Shown here: one piece after another, positions 8,720-17,494 of the stretch
How the letters are laid out: each line of letters starts with the position of its first letter
Position numbering within the stretch: position 1 is the stretch's first letter
From: JAHZKS01 sp047404135
Lineage (GTDB): Bacteria; Pseudomonadota; Alphaproteobacteria; Rickettsiales; JABSSG01
DNA length: 64,000 nucleotides
Direction: 5' to 3'
Assembly: GCA_047404135.1 (NCBI GenBank)
Contig: JBDOIT010000002.1
Coordinates: 62,001-126,000, forward strand
Notes under the pieces: generated by a model
What the model was told of the DNA's origin: nothing
The model's input: the letters and a program-made list of their open reading frames with translations, nothing else
Databases searched by the model: none
Program-made: the position numbers and the translations under genes

Positions 8720-9037
8720 TTAAGATAATTCCTTTACCCAATCTAGGATAGTGGTTTTTGTGAGAGCCCCAACTTTTGTAGATACCAATTCACCAGATTT
8801 AAAAATCATCATTGTCGGTATGCTCCTCACTCCATATTTTGTAGGAGTATCTGGGTTTTCGTCTATATTCATTTTATATACTTTTAAAGACCCTTCTTTT
8901 TCTTTTGATATCTCATCTAACACAGGAGCTAGTTGCCTACAAGGACCGCACCATTCTGCCCAAAAATCCACAAGAACCACTTGGTCTGACTTTAGTACAT
9001 CTTCGTCGAAGTTTTTATCTGCAATATGTTTTGCCAT
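8720..9037 (-). CDS. trxA: Thioredoxin
   Basis: 105 residues, canonical single-domain thioredoxin. The active site WCGPC has its cysteines at 30 and 33, and the cis-proline loop SIPTMMIFKSG is present. It reduces protein disulfides in the cytosol and supplies electrons to enzymes such as ribonucleotide reductase. It starts 13 bases after the argB-like gene. Confidence 0.97.
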   Translation of the reverse strand: MAKHIADKNFDEDVLKSDQVVLVDFWAEWCGPCRQLAPVLDEISKEKEGSLKVYKMNIDENPDTPTKYGVRSIPTMMIFKSGELVSTKVGALTKTTILDWVKELS

Positions 9038-9050
9038 AATCTTTTCCTAA

Positions 9051-9929
9051 TTAATTGTTAATCTTGGTGCCACATCCAGTGTCTGTGAATATACTTAATG
9101 CCAATGAGTGCGGCAATTTACTATCGATCACATGGATTGTCTCAATTTTATTTTCTAAAGTACATACACATGTATTTATTATATGCTCCATCTCTTTGTC
9201 TGCCGTTCCAGATCTTTGTATATTTAATAATGTATTATAGTCTAGATCCTCCACAATTTTTTTACCATCACATACCAACCCTCCTTTATCTGTCATGATC
9301 ACAAATTTTCTTACAGCCAAAGATGAAACTACAATTGAAGCTGCTGTCAACGCATTGATATGAAATGTATCATGATTTTCTCCAAAAGCTATAGGAGATA
9401 TTATAGGAATGAAATCTGTATCCTCTAAAGAGAACAACATATCTGGATTGACTAAAATTGGCTCTCCTGTGAAGCCAAAATCTATCAAGCTTTCTACATT
9501 AGAATTAGGGCTAGATTTCGAACTTCTATATTTTTTTGCTTCTATTAAATTTGCATCTTTACCAGATATCCCTATGGCAATACCACCAGCGCTATTAATT
9601 TCACTTACAATTCTTTTATTAACAAGCCCAGAAAGCACCATCTCCGCAATACGTATAGAATCCTGATCCATTACTCTAGCACCGTCAATGTACCTTAAAG
9701 GTATATTGAACTTTTTGCAGGTGTTTTCAATCTCTTGGTCACCACCATGCACTACAATCACATTTACTCCTAGCTGCTTCATTAGAACAACATCTTCAGC
9801 GAATCTACTTGCAAGATCGTTACTATATAAAGATTCTCCTTCTAGATATATAACAACAGTCTCACCATAATATTGCTTAATATTAGGAACCAACTCGTTA
9901 AGCATGTCAATCTTCTCAGAAAGTTTCAT
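9051..9929 (-). CDS. argB: ArgB-like amino-acid kinase family protein, probably without kinase activity
   Basis: 292 residues that align along their whole length with acetylglutamate kinase: VNVIVVHGG, IAEMVLSGLVNKRIV, AGGIAIGISGKDANLI, PILVNPDML and a C-terminal SLALSIFTDTGCGTKI. The catalytic elements are changed. The lysine of the N-terminal I-K-x-G-G motif is Y28 (context VVIYLEGES), the HGGGPQI loop is HGGDQEI, and the second catalytic lysine in the GGMIPK segment is I250 (context KEMEHII). No other arginine-biosynthesis gene is in the window. The position next to yidC is usual for alphaproteobacterial argB, but engB, often between them, is absent. The open frame is intact, so it may be a retained pseudoenzyme. 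Confidence 0.8.
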   Translation of the reverse strand: MKLSEKIDMLNELVPNIKQYYGETVVIYLEGESLYSNDLASRFAEDVVLMKQLGVNVIVVHGGDQEIENTCKKFNIPLRYIDGARVMDQDSIRIAEMVLSGLVNKRIVSEINSAGGIAIGISGKDANLIEAKKYRSSKSSPNSNVESLIDFGFTGEPILVNPDMLFSLEDTDFIPIISPIAFGENHDTFHINALTAASIVVSSLAVRKFVIMTDKGGLVCDGKKIVEDLDYNTLLNIQRSGTADKEMEHIINTCVCTLENKIETIHVIDSKLPHSLALSIFTDTGCGTKINN

Positions 9930-9970
9930 GTAATCCTTTGATATTTAGTAGTAAGCATAAAAAGGCGTTT

Positions 9971-11668
9971 TTAAGCTATTAAATTCTCTTTTCTATATGC
10001 CCTAGTTTTTATAAAATACTGCTGCACGATAGAAAGCAAATTACTCCAAGCCCAGTATATCACTAATCCCGCTGGGAATGAAGCAAACATAAACACAAAA
10101 ATCAATGGCAGGAACTTCATTACTTTCGCCTGCACAGGGTCTGCGGGCTCTGGGCTCATTTTTTGCTGCACATACATTGTAATAGCCATAATCAAAGGCC
10201 ATGCACCTATCATTAAGAATGACGGAGGGCTCCAGGGAACTAATCCAAATAAGTTGAAAATTGTTGTTGGATCCGGAACAGAAAGATCTCTGATCCAACC
10301 ATAGAAAGGGGCTTGTCTCATCTCTATTGTAATAAACAACACTTTATATAGAGAGAAAAATATCGGAAATTGAACCAATAGAGGTAAACAACCCGATAAC
10401 GGACTAACCTTCTCTTTCTTGTACAGCTCCATTACAGCCTGATTCTGCTTCATCTTATCATCAGCATATAGCTCTTTGATTCTATTCATCTCAGGAGCTA
10501 ATCTCTTCATCTTCGCCATAGAGTAATATGATTTATTCGCAAGCGGGAATAAGGCGATCTTCACCAAGATAGTCACCATCAATATACTGATACCAAAATT
10601 CAAGAATACTTCATGGAAAAATTTTAGTGCAGAGAACATAGGCTTAGTAATAAAGTAAAACCAACCGAAATCTACAGCTCTATCAAATAGTTCTAAGTTT
10701 AAATATTTCCCATAAAAGTCTAATATAGAAACGTTCTTAGCCCCAGCAAAGAAATGTACTATATTAGATTCTTGCCCTCCGGATGCAATAACCTCTTCCT
10801 GTCCCATATAACTAACCTGGTACCTGTCTTTACCTAGGTATTTGTTAAATTGAAAAGAAGCATCAAATTTACTAGATTGATCAGGGACTATCGCAGTTAA
10901 CCAGTATTTATCAGAAATGCCGAACCAGCTCCCGGATTTATTTTCATCAAAAGAAACGGTTTTTTTTGATTGCAAATCATCATATGTAACTTCATCTAAA
11001 ATTCCATTAAACACACCTAAAGGCCCCTCGTGAGAAATTAGGAATTTATTATCCAAAGAGTAAATTCTGTTAATCAAGGAATAGTCTCTTAAAGACACAG
11101 ACTTACCACTTCTATTGGTTACAGTTTTCTTGATTGTGAACATATAATTCTCATCTAGAGAAATTTCTATCTGAAAAGTAATTCCCTGCCTGTTTCTCCA
11201 GTTCATTGTTACTTTCTCACCAAAGCGTAGAACTTTTTTATCTGCATTCCAAACAGTCTGAGCATTTGGCATATCTATTCCATTTGCCTCGGACACCCAA
11301 CCAAATTCAGTAAAATATGCTTCCTTTGTTTTAGATGGATTAAGTAAGATTACTTTCTCTGGATCATCTATGGATTTGTTATAATCCTTCAGAATAAGAT
11401 CATCTATACGCGCACCAACTAACGATATAGAGCCCTCTATTTTTTTTCCCTCTATCCTAACTCTCTGGTATGATCTCAGGATACTCCCCCTATCTATAAA
11501 TTTTTCAACTTTCTTCTTGGCTTTAGACCTAATTACAGCTCTTTTCTTCTTAATATTAGCTTGTTTCTCGTATTCTTTCATACGAGGCATTTCATAGAAG
11601 TACTGCCAACCAGCCAAAACGGCTACGGCTAGAACCATTGCGATAATTAAATTTTTGAAATCAGACAT
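9971..11668 (-). CDS. yidC: Membrane protein insertase YidC
   Basis: 565 residues. An N-terminal membrane span (about residues 8-25) is followed by a large periplasmic domain (about 60-340) and the conserved insertase core (about 350-555) with five membrane segments, including YKKEKVSPLSGCLPLLVQFP and QQYFIKTRAYR near the end. It inserts inner-membrane proteins such as F0 subunit c, alone or with Sec. It belongs to the rpmH-rnpA-yidD-yidC set, although a 372-base gap with a gene relic now separates it from yidD. Confidence 0.95.
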   Translation of the reverse strand: MSDFKNLIIAMVLAVAVLAGWQYFYEMPRMKEYEKQANIKKKRAVIRSKAKKKVEKFIDRGSILRSYQRVRIEGKKIEGSISLVGARIDDLILKDYNKSIDDPEKVILLNPSKTKEAYFTEFGWVSEANGIDMPNAQTVWNADKKVLRFGEKVTMNWRNRQGITFQIEISLDENYMFTIKKTVTNRSGKSVSLRDYSLINRIYSLDNKFLISHEGPLGVFNGILDEVTYDDLQSKKTVSFDENKSGSWFGISDKYWLTAIVPDQSSKFDASFQFNKYLGKDRYQVSYMGQEEVIASGGQESNIVHFFAGAKNVSILDFYGKYLNLELFDRAVDFGWFYFITKPMFSALKFFHEVFLNFGISILMVTILVKIALFPLANKSYYSMAKMKRLAPEMNRIKELYADDKMKQNQAVMELYKKEKVSPLSGCLPLLVQFPIFFSLYKVLFITIEMRQAPFYGWIRDLSVPDPTTIFNLFGLVPWSPPSFLMIGAWPLIMAITMYVQQKMSPEPADPVQAKVMKFLPLIFVFMFASFPAGLVIYWAWSNLLSIVQQYFIKTRAYRKENLIA

Positions 11669-11758
11669 ATTCTATAGATAGTTTCAGTGTGGATTAATAA
11701 GATATAGCTTATTCGCCCAATGTCAAAGAAGATTTTTCCTATCTCTAACAACACTGCC

Positions 11759-12044
11759 CTAAGAATTTTTTATATATCGCAGACCACCTTTGTTGCCAAA
11801 TTCTTTCTTAAGCTCAAACCTTTTGCCAAGAATAGAAGACACATCTGCAGTTGACAAAGCGCCTCTTTTTTATTACCAAAATAATACGAAAGAATCACAG
11901 ATTATGATTTAGCATTTGATCCTCTTGCTCGGCTGGCGCCGTTAGATTAAGTTGTTGCCATACAAAATCTACATGTAAAATACCTGAAGAAATAACATCA
12001 CAAGGAGAGATGCCTGAACCTACATAGATAAAGCGGAGACTCAT
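11759..12044 (-). pseudogene. Relic of a small gene once coupled to yidD
   Basis: Between yidD and yidC, an ATG at 12044 overlaps the yidD stop (ATGA) and opens a 49-codon frame beginning MSLRFIYVGSGISPCDVISS that ends at TGA 11897-11895. Two further coding-like stretches follow in other frames: VILSYYFGNKKEAL, and after a shift in an A-run STADVSSILGKRFELKKEF to a TAG at 11761-11759. Joined, these would be a protein of about 95 residues. I do not recognise it. It could be a decayed gene, or a short functional 49-residue ORF followed by noise. The rest of the 11669-12040 gap shows nothing else. Confidence 0.4.
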
Positions 12045-12307
12045 TTCTCGGCACTCCTCTTTTTTCCCTTAGGCACTGGATCATATCCGCTGTCTCCCCA
12101 TGGGTGGCATCTTAATATTCTACGCACACCTGAAAACACCCCTATTATTCCATGTTTGTTTATTGATTCAAGCATATATTCTGAGCAAGTTGGCATGAAT
12201 CTACATGCATTTGGCAATATAGGTGAGATACAATATTGATATATTTTTACCAACATAATAACCAGTATGTTTATAGGAAAGAAAACGGTATTAATGATTC
12301 TTCTCAC
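12041..12307 (-). CDS. yidD: Membrane protein insertion efficiency factor YidD
   Basis: 88 residues with the family core CRFMPTCSEYMLESINKHG and GVRRILRCHPWGDSGYDPVP, and the conserved cysteines. The N-terminus is an amphipathic, membrane-associating segment. YidD helps YidC-dependent insertion. It lies 4 bases after rnpA, in the normal order. Its stop overlaps the ATG of the following relic. Confidence 0.95.
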   Translation of the reverse strand: MRRIINTVFFPINILVIMLVKIYQYCISPILPNACRFMPTCSEYMLESINKHGIIGVFSGVRRILRCHPWGDSGYDPVPKGKKRSAEK

Positions 12308-12311
12308 TTAT

Positions 12312-12632
12312 CTATATTTTATGGTTAAAAAATTTCTCTATCTGGATTTTGATATCTGAATATTCTACACCAAGAATACTTTTCTTTGGAATAAATAGCA
12401 TATCATAGGGCAGCTTATTGCTTTCGCTATACAGTCTAACTATTTCTCTTATTCTTCTTCTGACCTTGTTACGAATTACTGAATTAGCAAGTTTGCGAGA
12501 AAGTGCAAAAGCTATTCTTGTTTCTATATGATTGGGTAAATATACGATAGTAATATAAGGAAGGTTGAATCTACGACCATCCTTTCTCATCTTAGAGAAG
12601 TCTGATTTGTTATTTAATGTTTTGATTTTCAT
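12312..12632 (-). CDS. rnpA: Ribonuclease P protein component
   Basis: 106 residues, basic, with the family signature around ALSRKLANSVIRNKVRRRIR (about residues 43-62). It binds the RNase P RNA and helps mature tRNA 5' ends. It starts 9 bases after rpmH in the standard bacterial order. Confidence 0.95.
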   Translation of the reverse strand: MKIKTLNNKSDFSKMRKDGRRFNLPYITIVYLPNHIETRIAFALSRKLANSVIRNKVRRRIREIVRLYSESNKLPYDMLFIPKKSILGVEYSDIKIQIEKFFNHKI

Positions 12633-12641
12633 TAAGCGACA

Positions 12642-12776
12642 CTAAGCGGAAAGAACCTTTCGCCCCTTAGCTCTTCTGGCATTGATAACTTTTCTACCAC
12701 CAACAGTCTCCATACGGGATCTGAAGCCATGTCTTCTTTTTCTGACTAAATTACTTGGTTGATATGTACGTTTCAT
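12642..12776 (-). CDS. rpmH: Ribosomal protein L34
   Basis: 44 residues starting MKRTYQPSNLVRKRRHGFRS and ending GRKVLSA, a nearly invariant L34. It is a small basic protein of the large ribosomal subunit. First gene of the rpmH-rnpA-yidD-yidC run, with its own promoter at 12803-12831 and a leader of roughly 20 bases. Confidence 0.97.
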   Translation of the reverse strand: MKRTYQPSNLVRKRRHGFRSRMETVGGRKVINARRAKGRKVLSA

Positions 12777-12802
12777 CTTTTTAAAAAATTAGTGGTGGGT
12801 AT

Positions 12803-12831
12803 TTAATATCCTATATAGAACCCGTAGTCAA
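12803..12831 (-). promoter_or_regulatory. Promoter of the rpmH operon
   Basis: Minus strand TTGACT (12831-12826), 17-base spacer, TATTAA (12808-12803). It stands 27 bases upstream of the rpmH ATG, overlapping the end region after mgtE. A close sigma70 match. Confidence 0.6.
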
Positions 12832-12838
12832 CGAAAAA

Positions 12839-14218
12839 TCACAATATTAACAAAGAAGCTAGGCCTAAAAACACAAAAAAGCCTAGGAAATCTGTTAAAA
12901 ATGTCAAAAACACCCCAGATGATATAGCAGGATCCAACCCTATCTTATCTATTGTAATAGGAATCATAGACCCCCAGAACCCAGCCAATAGGAAGTTTAT
13001 TGTCACAGAGAGAGCAAAAACAGCACATACATCCATATCTCTATAAAGCAAAAACAATATCCCGCCTCCTATAAGACCCAGCATTAGCCCATTCAATCCA
13101 CATGCAGCAATTTCTTTTAACACAACATGAGATATATTGGATGTCGTAATATCTTTATTTGCAATCGCACGCACAGAAACAGTTACAGTCTGCGTCCCCG
13201 CATTCCCGCCCATAGAGGCCACTATAATCATTATAGCTGCTAAAATAATTTTTTGTTCTACTTGATGTTGGAATGTTGATATAACTAGAGAAGTAAGGCA
13301 GGCAGTAAGCAAATTAAAGAATAGCCATGGAAATCTTTGTGTGGCTGTCTTAAAAAAGGCAGTATAAAGGTCACTAACATTAACACCACCAAGCTTCATT
13401 ATATCTTCTTCAGCTTCCTCTTCCACCACATCAACAATTTGATCTATATATATCACACCAACCATTTTTTTCTGGCTATTGATCACAGGCGCAGAGTTCA
13501 AATCATAATGCCTGAACATATAAGCAACTTCCTCCTGATCCAAAGAAACGTCTATAGCTTTAAACTCCTGATTCATCACTTCACGAAGTCTATCGCTCCT
13601 TTTATGTCGAATAAGTTTACTTATGTGAATTATCCCAACAGGTTTTTCTTTTGAATCTACAACAAAAATTTCATCATAATCATCCGGAAGATCTTCATTG
13701 CCTGTTAAATAAGTCAGAACCTGCCCTACTGTTTTATTTTGGCTCACATGAACATAGTCACGCATCATCAAAACACCGGCACTATTCTTTGGATAGGATA
13801 GACCTTTCAGTATTACTTTTCTTTTTGCAGTGGGAAGCCCTAAAACAACATTAAGCCTTTCTTCTTCGTCAAGATCTTCAATAAGCGCCAATGTCTCGGT
13901 TACATCCAGCATCTCCACAAGAGAAGTAAATCTTTTTTTCCCTAATATTCTTCTAAATGCCCTAAGAACATCAACTTCGAATTCAAGTAATATCTCGGGC
14001 TCTAATTTGTAGCCCATCACCCTTAGAATTTTACCTCTATTAGCATTACTCGCAAAGTTCAGATAGTCAGCAAGGTCAGCATAGTGAATAGAGGTAACAA
14101 GATCTTTCAAGAGGTTATCTTCCTTTGTCTCAAGAGCTTCGTTAATAGACTCGGTAAGATCATCCTTAGTGATTGTGCTTTTAGAAATTTCTTCTTTAGG
14201 AATATTTGCTTGAGTCAT
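12839..14218 (-). CDS. mgtE: Magnesium transporter MgtE
   Basis: 459 residues with the full MgtE layout: N-terminal helical MgtE_N domain (about 30-135), two CBS domains (about 140-265, including VDSKEKPVGIIHISKLIR and INSQKKMVGVIYIDQIVD), a connecting helix and five membrane segments (about 290-459) with the family motif SMGGNAGTQT. It is a gated Mg2+ channel of the inner membrane, closed by Mg2+ binding to the cytosolic domains. tRNA-Leu lies upstream on the same strand. Confidence 0.95.
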   Translation of the reverse strand: MTQANIPKEEISKSTITKDDLTESINEALETKEDNLLKDLVTSIHYADLADYLNFASNANRGKILRVMGYKLEPEILLEFEVDVLRAFRRILGKKRFTSLVEMLDVTETLALIEDLDEEERLNVVLGLPTAKRKVILKGLSYPKNSAGVLMMRDYVHVSQNKTVGQVLTYLTGNEDLPDDYDEIFVVDSKEKPVGIIHISKLIRHKRSDRLREVMNQEFKAIDVSLDQEEVAYMFRHYDLNSAPVINSQKKMVGVIYIDQIVDVVEEEAEEDIMKLGGVNVSDLYTAFFKTATQRFPWLFFNLLTACLTSLVISTFQHQVEQKIILAAIMIIVASMGGNAGTQTVTVSVRAIANKDITTSNISHVVLKEIAACGLNGLMLGLIGGGILFLLYRDMDVCAVFALSVTINFLLAGFWGSMIPITIDKIGLDPAISSGVFLTFLTDFLGFFVFLGLASLLIL

Positions 14219-14265
14219 CTTTAACGCCCTTGCTTTTTAACCCCAATACACATATTAGGAAATTT

Positions 14266-14350
14266 TGGTGCGGTCGAGAAGATTTGAACTTCCACTCCAT
14301 AAGGAACAGCACCCTCAATGCTGCGCGTCTACCAATTCCGCCACGACCGC
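14266..14350 (-). tRNA. tRNA-Leu (GAG anticodon)
   Basis: 85 bases on the minus strand. The seven-pair acceptor stem is GCGGTCG with CGACCGC. The D arm contains GGCGGAATTGGTAGACGC and the anticodon arm is CAGCA-TTGAGGG-TGCTG, giving anticodon GAG. It has the long variable arm of class II tRNAs, a T loop TTCAAAT, discriminator A and an encoded CCA. It reads CUU/CUC leucine codons. It precedes mgtE. Confidence 0.95.
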
Positions 14351-14415
14351 AAATCTTACAACTTTTAGCTTACAAATGCAACAGCACAAGATTTAAAAAA
14401 AACCTAACGCATAGT

Positions 14416-14946
14416 TTATTTGTTTTTTGCCCTATCTATAGACTCTACAATTAACTGTTGTGCCTTATTTTCATCGTCCCATCCTTGTATTTTTACCCAT
14501 TTTCCTTTTTCAAGAGTCTTATATTGCTCAAAGAAATGGGCGATACGATCAGTAACAATTTCAGGCAAATCTTTATAGGATTTTACGTCGCTATAGTAAG
14601 GGCTCGTCTTGTCTACAGGAACAGCTAAAATTTTCTCATCTACACCAGAATCATCTTCCATAAGCAAAACACCTACTGGTCTTGCTTTTATTACACAGCC
14701 CGCAACTAGAGGCATATCCGCAATAACCAAAACGTCACAAGGGTCTCCATCTTGAGAAAGAGTCTGAGGAATAAAACCATAATTATATGGGTAAACCATA
14801 GAAGTAAGAACAAATCTATCTACAAACAATGCTCCTGATTCTTTATCAATTTCATACTTCACAGGTGGGCTCCCTGCGGGTATTTCTATTATCACATTAA
14901 TCTCTTCTGGTGGATTTTTACCTGGGCTAATTCTATCTATATTCAT
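14416..14946 (-). CDS. ppa: Inorganic pyrophosphatase (family I)
   Basis: 176 residues, the usual length. The signature is intact: KYEIDKESGALFVDR, YPYNYGFIPQT and the metal-binding DGDPCDVLVI. It hydrolyses pyrophosphate from nucleotide polymerisation and aminoacylation in the cytosol. The gene stands alone, with tRNA-Leu downstream on the same strand. Confidence 0.97.
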   Translation of the reverse strand: MNIDRISPGKNPPEEINVIIEIPAGSPPVKYEIDKESGALFVDRFVLTSMVYPYNYGFIPQTLSQDGDPCDVLVIADMPLVAGCVIKARPVGVLLMEDDSGVDEKILAVPVDKTSPYYSDVKSYKDLPEIVTDRIAHFFEQYKTLEKGKWVKIQGWDDENKAQQLIVESIDRAKNK

Positions 14947-15033
14947 ACATCTAGTAATGGCTTTTTTAAAAAAATGACGTATGTATTCTTTATCATGGAA
15001 ACACTCCCATGAAAAGAAATATATTTTATAACG

Positions 15034-15061
15034 TTGATTTCCTTTGCTTTCTGGGTATTAT
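15034..15061 (+). promoter_or_regulatory. Promoter for tRNA-Ser
   Basis: TTGATT (15034-15039), a 16-base spacer and TATTAT (15056-15061), about 30 bases ahead of the tRNA 5' end. Good sigma70 match and sensible spacing. Confidence 0.55.
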
Positions 15062-15091
15062 AGTGTCGCTCTTTCAAGTTGTCCATATCAA

Positions 15092-15179
15092 GGAGGGATG
15101 GCCGAGTGGTTTAAGGCGCACGCCTGGAAAGCGTGTTGACAGCAATGTCTCGGGGGTTCGAATCCCCCTCTCTCCTCCA
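15092..15179 (+). tRNA. tRNA-Ser (GGA anticodon), U at the discriminator
   Basis: 88 bases. The acceptor GGAGGGA pairs with TCTCTCC, the anticodon arm CACGC-CTGGAAA-GCGTG gives GGA, the variable arm is long and the T arm is GGGGG-TTCGAAT-CCCCC. CCA is encoded at 15177-15179. The discriminator (15176) is T, where tRNA-Ser normally has G. It reads UCU/UCC serine codons. Confidence 0.95.
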
Positions 15180-15199
15180 GAATCCTCATGATCTTTTTG

Positions 15200-15468
15200 G
15201 CACCTATCTGCCATCCCCCCTAGGGGTCTTGCTAAAATTCTTTAGATCTTTTTTGTCCCTTCCGTAATATCCTTCTATATACAATCCGTAATCGCACCTT
15301 CTATTGCATATAAATATGCTGCATTATTGGCTCAATAAAACCCTCCTGACTCATCTATTTTAAGATACACACCTCTGTACCCAGAATTCGCATAGAGTCA
15401 GTATTATATAGATTCTCAGCTATTTTTGCTCCCCTATTTATAATGTTCCTCAGATTCTCTATGATCTT
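15200..15468 (-). pseudogene. Possible decayed gene in the gap before the secretion operon
   Basis: The 15180-15725 gap holds no intact gene. On the minus strand one frame from about 15468 reads KIIENLRNIINRGAKIAENL and SMRILGTEVCILK before TAG at 15357-15355. The next frame continues in register with LKIDESGGFY, then, after TGA, ANNAAYLYAIEGAITDCI, followed by more stops. The amino-acid composition looks like protein. The family is not recognised. The rest of the gap (15469-15725) is AT-rich upstream DNA; a TATAAT occurs at 15660-15665 without a good -35. Confidence 0.3.
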
Positions 15469-15725
15469 ATTTTTTCATTCATTCAAAAACTAAAATAACA
15501 ACAAAGCAGTATACTTACCCATACCGCACTTATATATTACTCACAAAAAATTATTCAAACTATTTATTAGAGTTATCTTAATCCAAGACAAACAATCCCA
15601 CGCAATAAGAAAAACCTATTGTATTTATCTTTTTAATCCATATTTTATAATTCTAATGCTATAATAGTATTAATCCTTAATTAACCCTTGTCCTACTTAA
15701 TTTACTATTCAATATATTTGAAAAC

Positions 15726-17477
15726 ATGAATAATTTCGTCGCTACAGAAGAAGACAAAAAAAACAATCCCCTGACAAAAGCATTACAAGACTGCAAAAAG
15801 GCTTTTGTTGTAACATTCTTATTTTCTTTCGGTGTAAATCTTCTTAACCTAATAACTCCGTTATACTCACTCCAGGTTCTTGATAGAGTGCTTGGTAGCG
15901 GGAATAAATCCACATTGTTGGTACTAACTGCGATTATATTCTTTATATATGTATCTCATACATTATTACAAATCTCTAGATCCTTTATACTAATAAAAAC
16001 AGGAGAATGGTTGGATAAAAAAATATCACCTCAATTATTCTCTCACGCAGTAAGAACTGCATCAGTAAGGCCGTCTTTAGGTGGAAGCCAAGTAATACGT
16101 GAGTTCAACACAATAAAGCAGTTCCTAACAAGTATTGGTATCAATAGCTTATTTGATGCTCCTTGGTCTATTATTTATATAATCGTTGTATTCCTTATCC
16201 ACCCTTATCTAGGTTGGATCACAGTCATTGGAGTAATTATGGCTTTATTTATGGCTATGTTAAATGCTCGTTCCGTGAACGCAAGCCTTTCTGAGTCTAA
16301 TGAAGCGAATATCAAAGGTCACCATATGGCTGAGATATCAACAAGAAATGCAGAAACAATTCAGGCGATGGGAATGCTAGATAGAGTTCAGCAACGTTGG
16401 GCTGCTATTAACTCGAAATCCTTACAACTTCAATCTATAGCAAGTTATAGAAATGGTATCATATCCAATATCACAAAATTCTTCAGAGCATTAATACAAG
16501 TATCTGTAACGGGAACCGGTGCATACTTGGTTATTTCAACGGGTGGACAAGAAATGACAGCTGGTTACATGATTGCATCCTCTATCATTGTTGGTAGAGC
16601 GTTGTCTCCTTTTGATGGGGCGGTAGATATATGGAAGCAAGCAAGCAATGCCATGAAGTCTTATAAGAAAATTGTTTCTTTCTTAGGCGCAAATACTCAT
16701 AAGGACGAAGGGCTTTCTGTATCAAATCCTTCAGGAAAAATTACTGTAGAGAATTTATTTTTTGCGCATCCAGGAAAAGCTCCTACAAGCCAGCCAAACT
16801 ACACCTTAAAAGGACTCAACTTCACATTAGAGCAAGGGAAATCTTTAGCTATTATAGGAGCTAATGCTGCAGGTAAATCCACTCTATCTAGGTTATTAGT
16901 AGGTGTATGGAAGCCCACCACTGGCCATGTAAGGCTTGATGATATAGACGTTACCTCATGGAAACGTAAAGAATTTGGAAAACATCTAGGTTACCTCCCA
17001 CAGGGCGTTCAGTTATTCAACGGAACAATAAAAGAAAACATAGCAAGAATGGATCCAGATCCCAACCCTGAGTCAGTAATAAAGGCGGCAAAGTTTGCTG
17101 ATGCGCATGACCTTATCTCCAAGCTACCGAATGGATACGATACAGATATAGGTATTGCTGGTTCATCTCTTTCTGGTGGACAAAGGCAAAGAATAGGTCT
17201 TGCTAGAGCATTCTACGGAAACCCAAAAGTTGTGATACTAGATGAGCCAAATGCTAACCTTGATGAAAAGGGAGAAAAATCCCTTATGGAGTCACTGAAT
17301 AACTCAAAAGAGCACTCTATTACCTCTATAATTGTCTCTCATAGACCAAGTATACTATCCTATGTAGATATGATTATGGTTCTTCAGGAAGGAATGATAG
17401 TGGCATACGGACCTAGAGACGAGGTACTAGCTAGATTTAACCAAGCAAAATCTCCAGAAAAGCAATCAGAGAAATAA
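15726..17477 (+). CDS. Type I secretion ABC transporter (PrtD/HlyB-like permease-ATPase)
   Basis: 583 residues. An exporter transmembrane domain (about 25-310) is fused to a nucleotide-binding domain with Walker A GANAAGKS (378-385), the signature LSGGQRQR (482-489) and Walker B VVILDEPNANLD (502-513). No N-terminal peptidase-like domain is present, which points to the PrtD subgroup that exports proteins with uncleaved C-terminal signals. With the adaptor gene 17 bases downstream and a TolC porin elsewhere it would form a one-step export channel through both membranes. No likely substrate gene is in the window. Confidence 0.9.
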   Translation: MNNFVATEEDKKNNPLTKALQDCKKAFVVTFLFSFGVNLLNLITPLYSLQVLDRVLGSGNKSTLLVLTAIIFFIYVSHTLLQISRSFILIKTGEWLDKKISPQLFSHAVRTASVRPSLGGSQVIREFNTIKQFLTSIGINSLFDAPWSIIYIIVVFLIHPYLGWITVIGVIMALFMAMLNARSVNASLSESNEANIKGHHMAEISTRNAETIQAMGMLDRVQQRWAAINSKSLQLQSIASYRNGIISNITKFFRALIQVSVTGTGAYLVISTGGQEMTAGYMIASSIIVGRALSPFDGAVDIWKQASNAMKSYKKIVSFLGANTHKDEGLSVSNPSGKITVENLFFAHPGKAPTSQPNYTLKGLNFTLEQGKSLAIIGANAAGKSTLSRLLVGVWKPTTGHVRLDDIDVTSWKRKEFGKHLGYLPQGVQLFNGTIKENIARMDPDPNPESVIKAAKFADAHDLISKLPNGYDTDIGIAGSSLSGGQRQRIGLARAFYGNPKVVILDEPNANLDEKGEKSLMESLNNSKEHSITSIIVSHRPSILSYVDMIMVLQEGMIVAYGPRDEVLARFNQAKSPEKQSEK

Positions 17478-17494
17478 TAAAATAGCTATAAAAA

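Noticed and set aside
14351..14390. TTGCAT and TAAGAT, 17 bases apart, before tRNA-Leu
   Set aside because: The -10 box would end only two bases before the tRNA 5' end, too close for a promoter of that tRNA.
15009..15191. Plus-strand ORF of 60 codons
   Set aside because: It runs through the tRNA-Ser gene and has no independent support.
15217..15226. Palindrome CCCCTAGGGG after tRNA-Ser
   Set aside because: It has no loop and no following T-run, so it is not a terminator. A single palindrome is not evidence of a site.
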